Shown here piece by piece: positions 35,540-47,600 of a DNA stretch of 64,000 nucleotides. The stretch's first letter is position 1. Each line of letters opens with the position of its first letter. The notes beneath the pieces were generated by a model. That model was not told the origin of the DNA. It did no database searches and saw nothing but the letters and a program-made list of their open reading frames with translations. The position numbers and the translations under genes were made by a program. Source of the stretch: Calliopsis andreniformis (lineage: Eukaryota; Arthropoda; Insecta; Hymenoptera; Andrenidae); assembly GCF_051401765.1 (NCBI RefSeq), contig NW_027480440.1, positions 6,138,001 to 6,202,000 on the forward strand, read 5' to 3'.

Positions 35540-38500
35540 TTGAGGATTGAGGATTGAGGATCGAGGATTGAAGATTGAGTATTAAGGATTGAAGATTGAG
35601 TATTGAGCATTGAGAATTGAGGATTGAGGATTGAAGATAGAGGATTGAGGATTGAGGATTGACGATTGAGGATTGAGGATTGAGGACTGAGGATTGAGGA
35701 TTGAGGATTGAAGATTGAGTATGAAGGATTGAAGATTGAGGATTGAGGATTGAGAATTGAGGATTGAGGATTGAGGATTGAGGATTGAAGATTGAAGATT
35801 GAGTATTGAGGATTGGAGGTTGAGGATTGAGGACTTAGGATAGAGGATTGAGGATTGAAGGTTGAGGATTGGGGATTGAGGTTTGAGGATTGTGAATTGA
35901 GAATTGTGGATGAGGACTGAGGGTTGAGGATTGAGGTTTGAGGATTGAGGATTGAGGATTGAGGATTGAGGATTGTGTATTGAGGATTGAGGATTGAGTA
36001 TTGAAGATTGAGTATTGATGACTGAGGGTTGAGGATTGAGGATTGAGGATTGAGGATTGAGGATTGAAGATTGAGTATTGGGGAGTGAAGGTTGAGGATT
36101 GAGGATTGAGGATTGAGGGTGGAGAATGAGGGCTGAGGGCTGAGGGTTGAGGATTGAGTTTTGAGTATTGAATACTGAGAATTCAGGATATTCTATTGAG
36201 TATTGAGAATTCAGGATTGATGGTTGAGTATTGAGGATTGAGGATTGAGGATTGAGGATTGAGTATTGAAGATTGAGGATTGACGATTGAGGATTGAGTA
36301 TTGAGGATTAATTATTGAGGATTGAGGTTTGAGGATTGAGGATTGAGGATTGAGGATTGAGGATTGAAGATTGAGTATTGAGGGTTGAAGATTTAGGATT
36401 GAGGATTGAGTATTGAGGATTCAGGATTAAAGATTGAGGATTGAGGATTGAGGATTGAGGATTGAGGATTGAGGATTGAGGATTGAAGATTGAATATTGA
36501 TGATTGAAGATTGAGGATTGAGGATTGAGGGTTGTGGATTGAGGCGAAGGACCGAGGGTTGAATACTGATGTTTGAGGTCTGAGGATTGAGGATTGAGGA
36601 TTCAGAATTGAAGATTGAGTATTGAGGATTGAAGGTTGAGGATTGAGGATTGAGGATTGAGGATTGAGGATTGAAGGTTGAAAATTGGGGATTGAGGATT
36701 GAGGATTGAGGATTGAGAATTGAGGTTGAGGACTGAGGGTTGAGGATTGAGGTTTGAGGATTGGGGATTGAGGAATGAGGATTGAAGATTGAGTATTGAG
36801 GATTGAATATTGAAGATTGAGGATTGAGGATTAAGGATTGAGAATTGGGGATTGAGGATTGTGGGTAGAAGATTGAGTATTGAGGATTGAAGGTTGAGGA
36901 TTGAGGTTTGAGTATTGAGGATTGAGGATTGCAGATTGAGAATTGAGTATTGAAAACTGTGAATTGAGGATGTTCTATTGGCGATTGAGGATTGACAACT
37001 GATTGTTGAGGACTGAGGGCTGAAGACTGAGGATGCAGGGCTGAGGACTCAGAATTGTGGTTTGTGGACTGAGGGTTGAGGGTTCAAGATTGAGTATTGA
37101 GGATTGAAGATTGAGGATTGAGGATAGAGGATTGAGGATTGAGGATGAGGGCTGAGGTTTGAGGATTGAGGTTTGAGGACTGAGGACTGAGGGTTGAGGG
37201 TTGAGAATTGAGGATTGAGGATTGAGGATTGAAGATTGAGGATTGGGTATTGAGGATTGAAGAATGAGGATTGAGGATTGAGGATTGAGGATTGAGGATT
37301 GAGGATTGAAGATTGAGTATTCAGGATTGGAGATTGACGATTGAGGATTGAGGACCGAGGATTGAAGATTGAGTATTGAGGATTGAAGACTGAGGATTGA
37401 GAATTGAGGATTGAGGATTGAGGATTGAGGATTGAGGATTGAAAATTGAGTTTTGAGGATTGAAGATTGAGGATTGAGGTTTGAGGATTGAGGATTGAGG
37501 ATTGAGGATTGAGGATTGAAGATTGAGTATTGAGGGTTGAAGACTTAGGATTGAGGATTGAGTATTGAGGATTCAGGATTAAAGATTGAGGATTGAGGAT
37601 TGAGGATTGAGGATTGAGGATTGAGGATTGAAGATTGAATATTGATGATTGAAGATTGAGGATTGAGGATTGAGGGTTGTGGATTGAGGCGAAGGACCGA
37701 GGGTTGAATGTTGATGTTTGAGGTCTGAAGGTTGAGGATTGAGGATTGAGAATTGAGGATTGAGGATTGAGGATTGAAGATTGAGGATTGGGTGTTGAGG
37801 ATTGAAGAATGAGGATTGAGTATTGAGGATTGAGTATTGAGGATTGAAAATTGAGTTTTGAGGATTGATGGTTGAGGATTGAGGATTGAGGATTGAGGAT
37901 TGAGGATTGAGCATTGAGGATTGAAGATTGAGTATTGAGGGTGGAAGGTTTAGGATTGAGGATTGAGTATTGAGGATTCAGGATTAAAGATTGAGGATTG
38001 GGGATTGAGGATTGAGGATTGAGGATTGAGGATTGAGGATTGAGGATTGAGGATTGAAGATTGAGCATTGAGGATTGAGGATTGAGGATTGAGAATTGAG
38101 AATTGAGAATGAGGACTGAGGGTTGAGGATTGAGGTTTGAGGAATGAGGATTGAGGGTTGAGGATTGAGGATTGAGGACTGAGGATTGAGGATTGAGGAT
38201 TCAGGATTAAAGATTGAGGATTGAGGATTGAGGATTGAGGATTGAGGATTGAGGATTGAAGATTGAATATTGATGATTGAAGATTGAGGATTGAGGATTG
38301 AGGGTTGTGGATTGAGGCGAAGGACCGAGGGTTGAATATTGATGTTTGAGGTCTGAGGATTGAGGATTGAGGATTGAGAATTGAAGATTGAGTATTGAGG
38401 ATTGAAGGTTGAGGATTGAGGATTGAGGATTGAGGATTGAGGATTGAAGGTTGAACATTGAGGATTGAAGATTGAGGACTGGGGAATGAGGATTGAAGAT

Positions 38501-39515
38501 TGAGGATTAAGGATTGAAGATTGGGGATTGAGGATCTAGGATTGGAGATTGATTATTGAGAATTGAGGATTGAGGATTGAGGATTGAGGATTGAGAATTG
38601 AGAATTGAGAGTGAGGACTGAGGGTTCAGGATTGAGGTTTGAGGAATGAGGATTGAGGGTTGAGGATTGAGGATTGAGGATTGAGCATTGAGGATTGAGG
38701 ATTGAGGATTGAGAATTGAGAATTGAGAATGAGGACTGAGGGTTGAGGATTGAGGTTTGAGGAATGAGGATTGAGGGTTGAGGATTGAGGATTGAGGACT
38801 GAGGATTGAGGATTGAGGATTCAGGATTAAAGATTGAGGATTGAGGATTGAGGATTGAGGATTGAGGATTGAGGATTGAAGATTGAATATTGATGATTGA
38901 AGATTGAGGATTGAGGATTGAGGGTTGTGGATTGAGGCGAAGGACCGAGGGTTGAACATTGATGTTTGAGGCCTGAGGATTGAGGATTGAGGATTGAGAA
39001 TTGAGGATTGAGGATTGAGGATTGAAGATTGAGGATTGGGTATTGAGGATTGGAGAATGAGTATTGAGGATTGAGGATTGGGGATTGAAGATTGCAAATT
39101 GAGTACTGAGGATTGAAGATTGAGGATTGAGGATTGAGGATTGAGGATTGAGTATTGAGGATTGAGGATTGAGGATTGAAGATTGAGGATTGAGGATTGA
39201 GGGTTGTGGATTGAGGCGAAGGACCGAGGGTTGAATATTGATGTTTGAGGTCTGAGGATTGAGGATTGAGGATTGAGAATTGAAGATTGAGTATTGAGGA
39301 TTGAAGGTTGAGGATTGAGGATTGAGGATCGAGGATTGAGGATTGAGAATTGAGGATGAGGACTGAGGGTTGAGGATTGAGGTTTGAGGATTGAGGATTG
39401 AGGATTGAGGATTGAAGATTGAGTATTGAGGATTGAATATTGAAGATTGAGGATTGAGGATTAAGGATTGAGAATTGGGGATTGAGGATTGTGGGTTGAA
39501 GATTGAGTATTGAGG
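35540..39515 (+). repeat. 4.0-kb higher-order repeat, copy 2
   Basis: This is the second copy of 31,540-35,535, with the gains listed there. At about 38.05 kb the order jumps to GAGCATTGAGG and GAGAATGAGG units where copy 1 has a further B module. Past about 39,515 it departs from copy 1 and continues into another A-I landmark (GATGTTC at 39,599). The A-I variant GATGTTC TATTGGC is confined to this family and to 42,533, marking a sub-lineage. Confidence 0.85.
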
Positions 39516-42310
39516 ATTGAAGGTTGAGGATTGAGGATTGAGTATTGAGGATTGAGGATTGCAGATTGAGTATTGAGTACTGAAAACTGTGAATTGAGGA
39601 TGTTCTATTGGCGATTGAGGATTGACAACTGATTGTTGAGGACTGAGGGCTGAAGACTGAGGATGCAGGGTTGAGGATTCAGAATTGAGGTTTGTGGACT
39701 GAGGATTGAGGGTTGAAGATTGAATATTGAGGATTGAAGATTGAGGATTGAGGATTGAGGATTGAGGATTGGGGATTGAGGATTGAAGACTGAGGATTGG
39801 GTATTGCGGATTGAACATTGAGGATAGAGGATTGAGGATTGAGGATTGAGGATTGAGGACAGAAGATTGAATATTGATGATTGAAGATTGAGGATTGAGG
39901 ATTGAGGATTGAGGACTGACGGCTGAGGATTGAGGATTGAGCATTGAGGATTGAAGTTTGATGCCTGGGGATTGAGGATTCAAGATTGAGGTTTAAGGAT
40001 TGAGGATTGTGAATTGAGGAACTAGGATTGGAGATTGATTATTGAGGATTGAAGATTGAGGATTGAGGATTGAGTATTGAGAATTGAGAATTGAGGATGA
40101 GGAGTGAGGGTTGAGGATTGAGGTTTGAGGAACGAGGATTGGGGATTGAGTATTGAGGATTGAAGATTGAGGATTGAGGATAGAGGATTGAGGATTGAGG
40201 ATGAGGGCTGAGGTTTGAGGATTGAGGTTTGAGGACTGAGGACTGAGGGTTGAGGGTTGAGAATTGAGGATTGAGGATTGAGGATTGAGGTTTGAGGAAC
40301 GAAGATTGAGGATTGAGAATTGAGGATTGAGGATTGAGGATTGTGGATTGACGATTGAGTATTGATGATTGTAGATTGAGGATTGAGGATTGAGGTTTGA
40401 GGATTGAGGACGAGGACTCACGGTCGAGGATTGAGGTTGGAGGGTTGAGTATAGTGAATTGAGGACTGAGGATTGAGGATTGAGGATTGAGGATTGAGCA
40501 TTGAAGATTGAGGATTGATTACTGAGGATTGAGGATTGAGGATTGAGGATTGAGGATTGAGGATTGAGGATTGAGGATTGAGGATTGAAGATTGAGGATT
40601 GGGTATTGAGGATTGAAGAATGAGGATTGAGGATTGAGGATTGAGGATTGAGGATTGAGGATTGAAGATTGAGTATTCAGGATTGGAGATTGACGATTGA
40701 GGATTGAGGACCGAGGATTGAAGATTGAGTATTGAGGATTGAAGACTGAGGATTGAGAATTGAGGATTGAGGATTGAGGATTGAGGATTGAGGATTGAAA
40801 ATTGTGTTTTGAGGATTGAAGATTGAGGATTGAGGTTTGAGGATTGAGGATTGAGGATTGAGGATTGAGGATTGAAGATTGAGTATTGAGGGTTGAAGAC
40901 TTAGGATTGAGGATTGAGTATTGAGGATTCAGGATTAAAGATTGAGGATTGAGGATTGAGGATTGAGGATTGAGGATTGAGGATTGAAGATTGAATATTG
41001 ATGATTGAAGATTGAGGATTGAGGATTGAGGGTTGTGGATTGAGGCGAAGGACCGAGGGTTGAATATTGATGTTTGAGGTCTGAAGATTGAGGATTGAGG
41101 ATTGAGAATTGAGGATTGAGGATTGAGGATTGAAGATTGAGGATTGGGTGTTGAGGATTGAAGAATGAGGATTGAGTATTGAGGATTGAGTATTGAGGAT
41201 TGAAAATTGAGTTTTGAGGATTGATGGTTGAGGATTGAGGATTGAGGATTGAGGATTGAGGATTGAAAATTGAGTTTTGAGGATTGAAGATTGAGGATTG
41301 AGGTTTGAGGATTGAGGATTGAGGATTGAGGATTGAGGATTGAAGATTGAGTATTGAGGGTTGAAGACTTAGGATTGAGGATTGAGTATTGAGGATTCAG
41401 GATTAAAGATTGAGGATTGAGGATTGAGGATTGAGGATTGAGGATTGAGGATTGAAGATTGAATATTGATGATTGAAGATTGAGGATTGAGGATTGAGGG
41501 TTGTGGATTGAGGCGAAGGACCGAGGGTTGAATATTGATGTTTGAGGTCTGAAGATTGAGGATTGAGGATTGAGAATTGAGGATTGAGGATTGAGGATTG
41601 AAGATTGAGGATTGGGTGTTGAGGATTGAAGAATGAGGATTGAGTATTGAGGATTGAGTATTGAGGATTGAAAATTGAGTTTTGAGGATTGATGGTTGAG
41701 GATTGAGGATTGAGGATTGAGGATTGAGGATTGAGCATTGAGGATTGAAGATTGAGTATTGAGGGTGGAAGGTTTAGGATTGAGGATTGAGTATTGAGGA
41801 TTCAGGATTAAAGATTGAGGATTGGGGATTGAGGATTGAGGATTGAGGATTGAGGATTGAGTATTGAGGATTGAGGATTGAGAACTGAGGATTGACGATT
41901 CAGTATTGAAGATTGAGGATTGAATACTGAGTATTGAGGACTGAAGATTGAGGATTGAGGATTGAGGATTGGAGATTGATTAATGAGGATTGAAGATTGA
42001 GGATTGAGGATTGAGGATTGAGGATTGAGAATTGAGAATTGAGGATGAGGCCTGAGGGTTGAGGATTGAGGTTTGAGGAACGAAGATTGAGGATTGAGGA
42101 CTGAGGACTGAGGATTGACGTTTGAGTATTGAAGATTGAGGATTGGTTACTGAGGAGTGAGGATTCAGGATTGAGGATTGAGCATTGAGGATTGAGGATT
42201 GAGGATTGAAGATTCAGTATTGAGGATTGAAGAATGAGAATTGAGGATTGAGAATTGAACATTGAGGACTGAGAGTTCAGGGTTGAGTGATGAGAATTGG
42301 TGTTTGTGGA
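39516..42310 (+). repeat. Array with 468-bp B-type tandem pair
   Basis: Two B-type units lie in tandem with a 468-bp period: GGTTGAAGAC at 40,891 and 41,359, CGAAGG at 41,046 and 41,514. The remainder 468 = 66x7 + 6 agrees with one GCGAAG slip unit per repeat. The stretch resembles 37.25-37.95 kb, so it extends the preceding 4-kb family. Around 40,368-40,450 it shares GTAGATTGAGG and GACTCACGGTCGAGG units with 59,340-59,410. No gene-like sequence is present. Confidence 0.85.
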
Positions 42311-42314
42311 TAGA

Positions 42315-42650
42315 GATTTGAAGATTGCAGATTGAGTATTGCGTATTGAAAACTGTGAATTGAGGATATTCTACTGAGGATTGAGGATTGACAACTGATG
42401 TTTGAGGACTGAGGGCTGAAGATTGAGAATTCAGGATTGAGGATTCAGGATTGAGGTTTGAGGACTGAGGATTGAGGATTGAGGATTGAGGATTGCAGAT
42501 TGAGTATTGAGTATTGAAAACTGTGAATTGAGGATGTTCTATTGGCGATTGAGGATTGACAACTGATTGTTGAGGACTGAGGGCTGAAGACTGAGGATGC
42601 AGGATTGAGGATTCAGAATTGAGGTTTGTGGACTGAGGATTGAGGATTGA
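42315..42650 (+). repeat. 168-bp tandem pair of A-I landmarks
   Basis: A-I landmarks at 42,365 (GATATTC) and 42,533 (GATGTTC) are 168 bp apart, exactly 24 heptamers. Both have the preceding TTGCAGATTGAGTATTG and the following GACAACTGAT run. They differ at several units, so this is an old local duplication or a junction between two A-I lineages. Confidence 0.82.
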
Positions 42651-44640
42651 AGATTGAGTATTGAGGACTGAAGATTGAGGATTGAGGATTGAGGATTGAG
42701 GATTGAGGATGAGGGCTGAGGTTTGAGGATTGAGGTTTGAGGACTGAGGACTGAGGATTGAGGGTTGAGAATTGAGGATTGAGGATTGAGGATTGAGGAT
42801 TGAAGATTGAGGATTGGGTATTGAGGATTGATGAATGGGGATTGAGGATTGAGGATTGGGGATTGAGGACTGAGGATTGAAGATTGAGGATTGGGTATTG
42901 AGGATTGAACATTGAGAATTGAGGATTGACGATTGAGGATTGAGGATTGACGATTGGAGATTGAGGATTGGGGATGGAGGATGGACGTTTGAGGATTGAG
43001 TATTGAGGATTGAGAATTGAGGATTGAGGATTGAGGATTGAAGATTGAGGATTGGGCGTTGAGGAATGAAGAATGAGTATTGAGGATTGAGGATTGAGGA
43101 TTGAGGATTGAAGATTGAGGATTGAGGATTGAGGATTGAGGATTGAGGATTGACGACTGAGGTTTGAGGATTGAGGATGGAGCATTGAGGATTGAAGATT
43201 GAGGACTGGGGATTGAGGATTGAGGATTAAGGATTGACGATTGGGGATTGCGGATCTAGGATTGGAGATTGATTATTGAGGATTGAGGATTGAGGATTGG
43301 GTGTTGAGGATTGAAGAATGAGTATTGAGGATTGAGGATTGAGGTTTGAATATTGCAGACTGAGTACTGAGGATTGAAGATTGAGGATTGAGGATTGAGG
43401 CATGAGGATTGAGGATTGAAGATTGAGTGTTGAGGAGGAGCACTGAGGGTTGAGGATGGAGGTTTGAGGAAACAGAATTGAGGATTGAGGATTGAGGATT
43501 GAGGATTCAGTATTGTGGATTGAAGTTTGAGAATTGAGAATTGAACATTGAGGACTGACTGTTGAGGTTTGAGGATTGAGGATTGAGGATTGAAGTTTGA
43601 GTACTGAGGATTGAAGATTGAGGATTGAGGATTGAAAATTGAGTTTTGAGGATTGAAGATTGAGGATTGAGGTTTGAGGATTGAGGATTGAGGATTGAGT
43701 ATTGAGAATTGAGAATTGAGGATGAGGAGTGAGGGTTGAGGATTGAGGTTTGAGGAACGAGGATTGGGGATTGAGTATTGAGGATTGAAGATTGAGGATT
43801 GAGGATAGAGGATTGAGGATTGAGGATGAGGGCTGAGGTTTGAGGATTGAGGTTTGAGGACTGAGGACTGAGGGTTGAGGGTTGAGAATTGAGGATTGAG
43901 GATTGAGGATTCAAGATTGAGGATTGGGTATTGAGGATTGAAGAATGAGGATTGAGGATTGAGGATTGAGGATTGAGGATTGAGGATTGAAGATTGAGTA
44001 TTCAGGATTGGAGATTGACGATTGAGGATTGAGGACCGAGGATTGAAGATTGAGTATTGAGGATTGAAGACTGAGGATTGAGAATTGAGGATTGAGGATT
44101 GAGGATTGAGGATTGAGGATTGAAAATTGAGTTTTGAGGATTGAAGATTGAGGATTGAGGTTTGAGGATTGAGGATTGAGGATTGAGGATTGAGGATTGA
44201 AGATTGAGTATTGAGGGTTGAAGACTTAGGATTGAGGATTGAGTATTGAGGATTCAGGATTAAAGATTGAGGATTGAGGATTGAGGATTGAGGATTGAGG
44301 ATTGAGGATTGAAGATTGAATATTGATGATTGAAGATTGAGGATTGAGGATTGAGGGTTGTGGATTGAGGCGAAGGACCGAGGGTTGAATATTGATGTTT
44401 GAGGTCTGAAGATTGAGGATTGAGGATTGAGAATTGAGGATTGAGGATTGAGGATCGAAGATTGAGGATTGGGTGTTGAGGATTGAAGAATGAGGATTGA
44501 GTATTGAGGATTGAGTATTGAGGATTGAAAATTGAGTTTTGAGGATTGATGGTTGAGGATTGAGGATTGAGGATTGAGGATTGAGGATTGAGGATTGAGC
44601 ATTGAGGATTGAAGATTGAGTATTGAGGGTGGAAGGTTTA
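42651..44640 (+). repeat. Array mixing C-type and B-type segments
   Basis: The segment at about 43.14-43.48 kb matches the 5.4-5.7 / 12.85-13.13 kb block (GATCTAG at 43,253 and GAAACAGAATTGAGG). About 43.69-43.91 kb matches 40.07-40.28 kb, and about 43.91-44.63 kb matches 37.24-37.96 and 40.6-41.3 kb, ending with the GCGAAG module near 44,370. It looks like a patchwork of blocks from both halves of the window. No gene-like sequence is present. Confidence 0.8.
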
Positions 44641-47600
44641 GGATTGAGGATTGAGTGTTGAGGATTCAGGATTAAAGATTGAGGATTGGGGATTGAGGAT
44701 TGAGGATTGAGGATTGAGGATTGAGTATTGAGGATTGAGGATTGAGAACTGAGGATTGACGATTCAGTATTGTAGATTGAGGATTGATTACTGAGGATTG
44801 AGGATTGAGGATTGAAGATTCAGTATTGAGGATTGAAGATTGAGAATTGAGGATTGAGGATTGAACATTGAGTTCTGAGCGTTGAGGGTTGAGTGATGAG
44901 AATTGATGTTTGTGGATAGAGATTTCAAGATTGCAGATTGAGTATTGCGTATTGAAAACTGTGAATTGAGGATATTCTATTGGGGATTGAGGATTGACAA
45001 CTGATTGTTGAGGAATGAGGGCTGAAGATTGAGGATGCAGGGTTGAGTATACAGAATTGAGGTTTGTGGACTGAGGATTGAGGATTGAAGATTGAGTATT
45101 GAGGATTGAAGATTGAGGATTGAGGATTGAGGATTGAGGATTGAGGAAGAGGGCTGAGGTTTGAGGATTGAGGTTTGAGGACTGAGGACTGAGGATTGAG
45201 GCTTGAGAATTGAGGATTGAGGATTGAGGATTGAGGATTGAAGATTGAGGATTGGGTATTGAGGATTGATGAATGAGGATTGAGGATTGAGGATTGGGGA
45301 TTGAGGATTGAGGATTGAAGATTGAGGATTGGGTATTGAGGATTGAACATTGAGGATTGAGGATTGACGATTGAGGTTTGAGGATTGACGATTGGAGATT
45401 GAGGATTGGGGATGGAGGATTGACGTTTGAGGATTGAGTATTGAGGATTGAGAATTGAGGATTGAGGATTGAGGATTGAAGATTGAGGATTGGGCGTTGA
45501 GGATTGAAGAATGAGTATTGAGGATTGAGGATTGAGGATTGAGGATTGAAGATTGAGGATTGAGGATTGAGGATTGACGATTGAAGATTGAGGATTGGGG
45601 ATGGGGGATTCACGTTTGAGGATTGAGTATTGAGGATTGAGAATTGAGGATTGAGGATTGAAGATTGAGTATTGAGGATTGAAGATTGAGGATTGAGGGT
45701 TGAGGATTGAGGATTGAGGATGAGGGCTGAGGGTTGAGGATTGAGGATTGAGGACTGAGGACTGAGGATCGAGGATTGAGAATTGAGGATTGAGGATTCA
45801 GGATTGAAGGTTGAGGATTGGGCGTTGAGGATTCAAGAATGAGGATTGAGGATTGAGGATTGAGGATTGAGGATTGAAGATTGAGGATTGAGGATTGAGG
45901 ATTGACGATTGAAGATTGAGGATTGGGGATGGGGGATTCACGTTTGAGGATTGAGTATTGAGGATTGAGAATTGAGGATTGAGGATTGAAGATTGAGTAT
46001 TGGGGATTGAAGATTGAGGATTGAGGATTGAGGGTTGAGGATTGAGGACGAGGACAGACGGTTGAGGATTGACGTTTGAGGATTGAGGATTGAGGATTGA
46101 GGACTGAGGACTGAGGATTAAGGATTGAGCATTGAGGATTGTAGTTTGAGGACTGGGGATTGAGGATTGAAGATTGAGGATTAAGGCTTGAGGATTGGGG
46201 ATTGAGGATCTAGGATTGGAGATTGATTATTGAGGATTGAAGATTGAGGATTGAGGATTGAGGATTGAGGCTTGAGAATTGTGAACTGAGGATGAGGACT
46301 GAGGGTTGAGGATTGAGGTTTGAGGAACGAGGATTGGGGATTGAGGATTGAGGACTGAGGATTGACGATTGAGTATTGAAGATTGAGGATTGATGACTGA
46401 GGATTGAGGATTGAGGATTGAGGATTGAGGATTGAGGATTGAAGATTGAGTATTGATGATTGAAGATTGGGCGTTGAGGATTGAGGGCTGAGGATTGAGG
46501 ACGAGGTCTGACGGTTGAGGACTGAGGTTTGAGGATTGACGATTGAGGATTGACGCCTGAGGATTGAGGATTGAGGATGGAGCATTGAGGATTGAAGATT
46601 GAGGACTGGGGATTGAGGATTGAGGATTGAGGATTAAGGATTGAGGATTGAGGATTGAGGATTGAGGATTGAGTTTTGAGGATTGAGGATTGAATATTGA
46701 ATATTGATGATTGAAGATTGAGTATTGAGGATTGAAGGTTGAGGATTGAGGATTGAGGATTGAGGATTGAGGACTGAGGATTGAGGATAGAGGATGGAGC
46801 ATTGAGGATTGAGGATTGAGGACTGGGGACTGAGGATTGAAGATTGAGGATTAAGGATTGAGGATTGTGGATTGAGGATCCAGGATTGGAGATTGATTAT
46901 TGAGGATTGAAGATTGAGGATTGAGGATTGAGGATTGATGATTGAGGATGAGGACTGTGGGTAGAGGACTGAGGAATGACGATTTAGTATTGAAGATTGA
47001 GGATTGATTATGAGGATTGAGGATTGATGATTGAGAATTGAGGATTGAGGATTGAGGATTGAGGATTGAAGATTCAGTATTGAGGATTGAAGATTGAGAA
47101 TTGAGGATTGAGGATTGAACATTGAGTTCTGAGCGTTGAGGGTTGAGTGATGAGAATTGATGTTTGTGGATAGAGATTTCAAGATTGCAGATTGAGTATT
47201 GCGTATTGAAAACTGTGAATTGAGGATATTCTATTGGGGATTGAGGATTGACAACTGATTGTTGAGGAATGAGGGCTGAAGATTGAGGATGCAGGGTTGA
47301 GTATACAGAATTGAGGTTTGTGGACTGAGGATTGAGGATTGAAGATTGAGTATTGAGGATTGAAGATTGAGGATTGAGGATTGAGGATTGAGGATTGAGG
47401 AAGAGGGCTGAGGTTTGAGGATTGAGGTTTGAGGACTGAGGACTGAGGATTGAGGCTTGAGAATTGAGGATTGAGGATTGAGGATTGAGGATTGAAGATT
47501 GAGGATTGGGTATTGAGAATTGAGGATTGAGGATTGAGGATTGAAGATTGAGGATTGGGCGTTGAGGATTGAAGAATGAGTATTGAGGATTGAGGATTGA

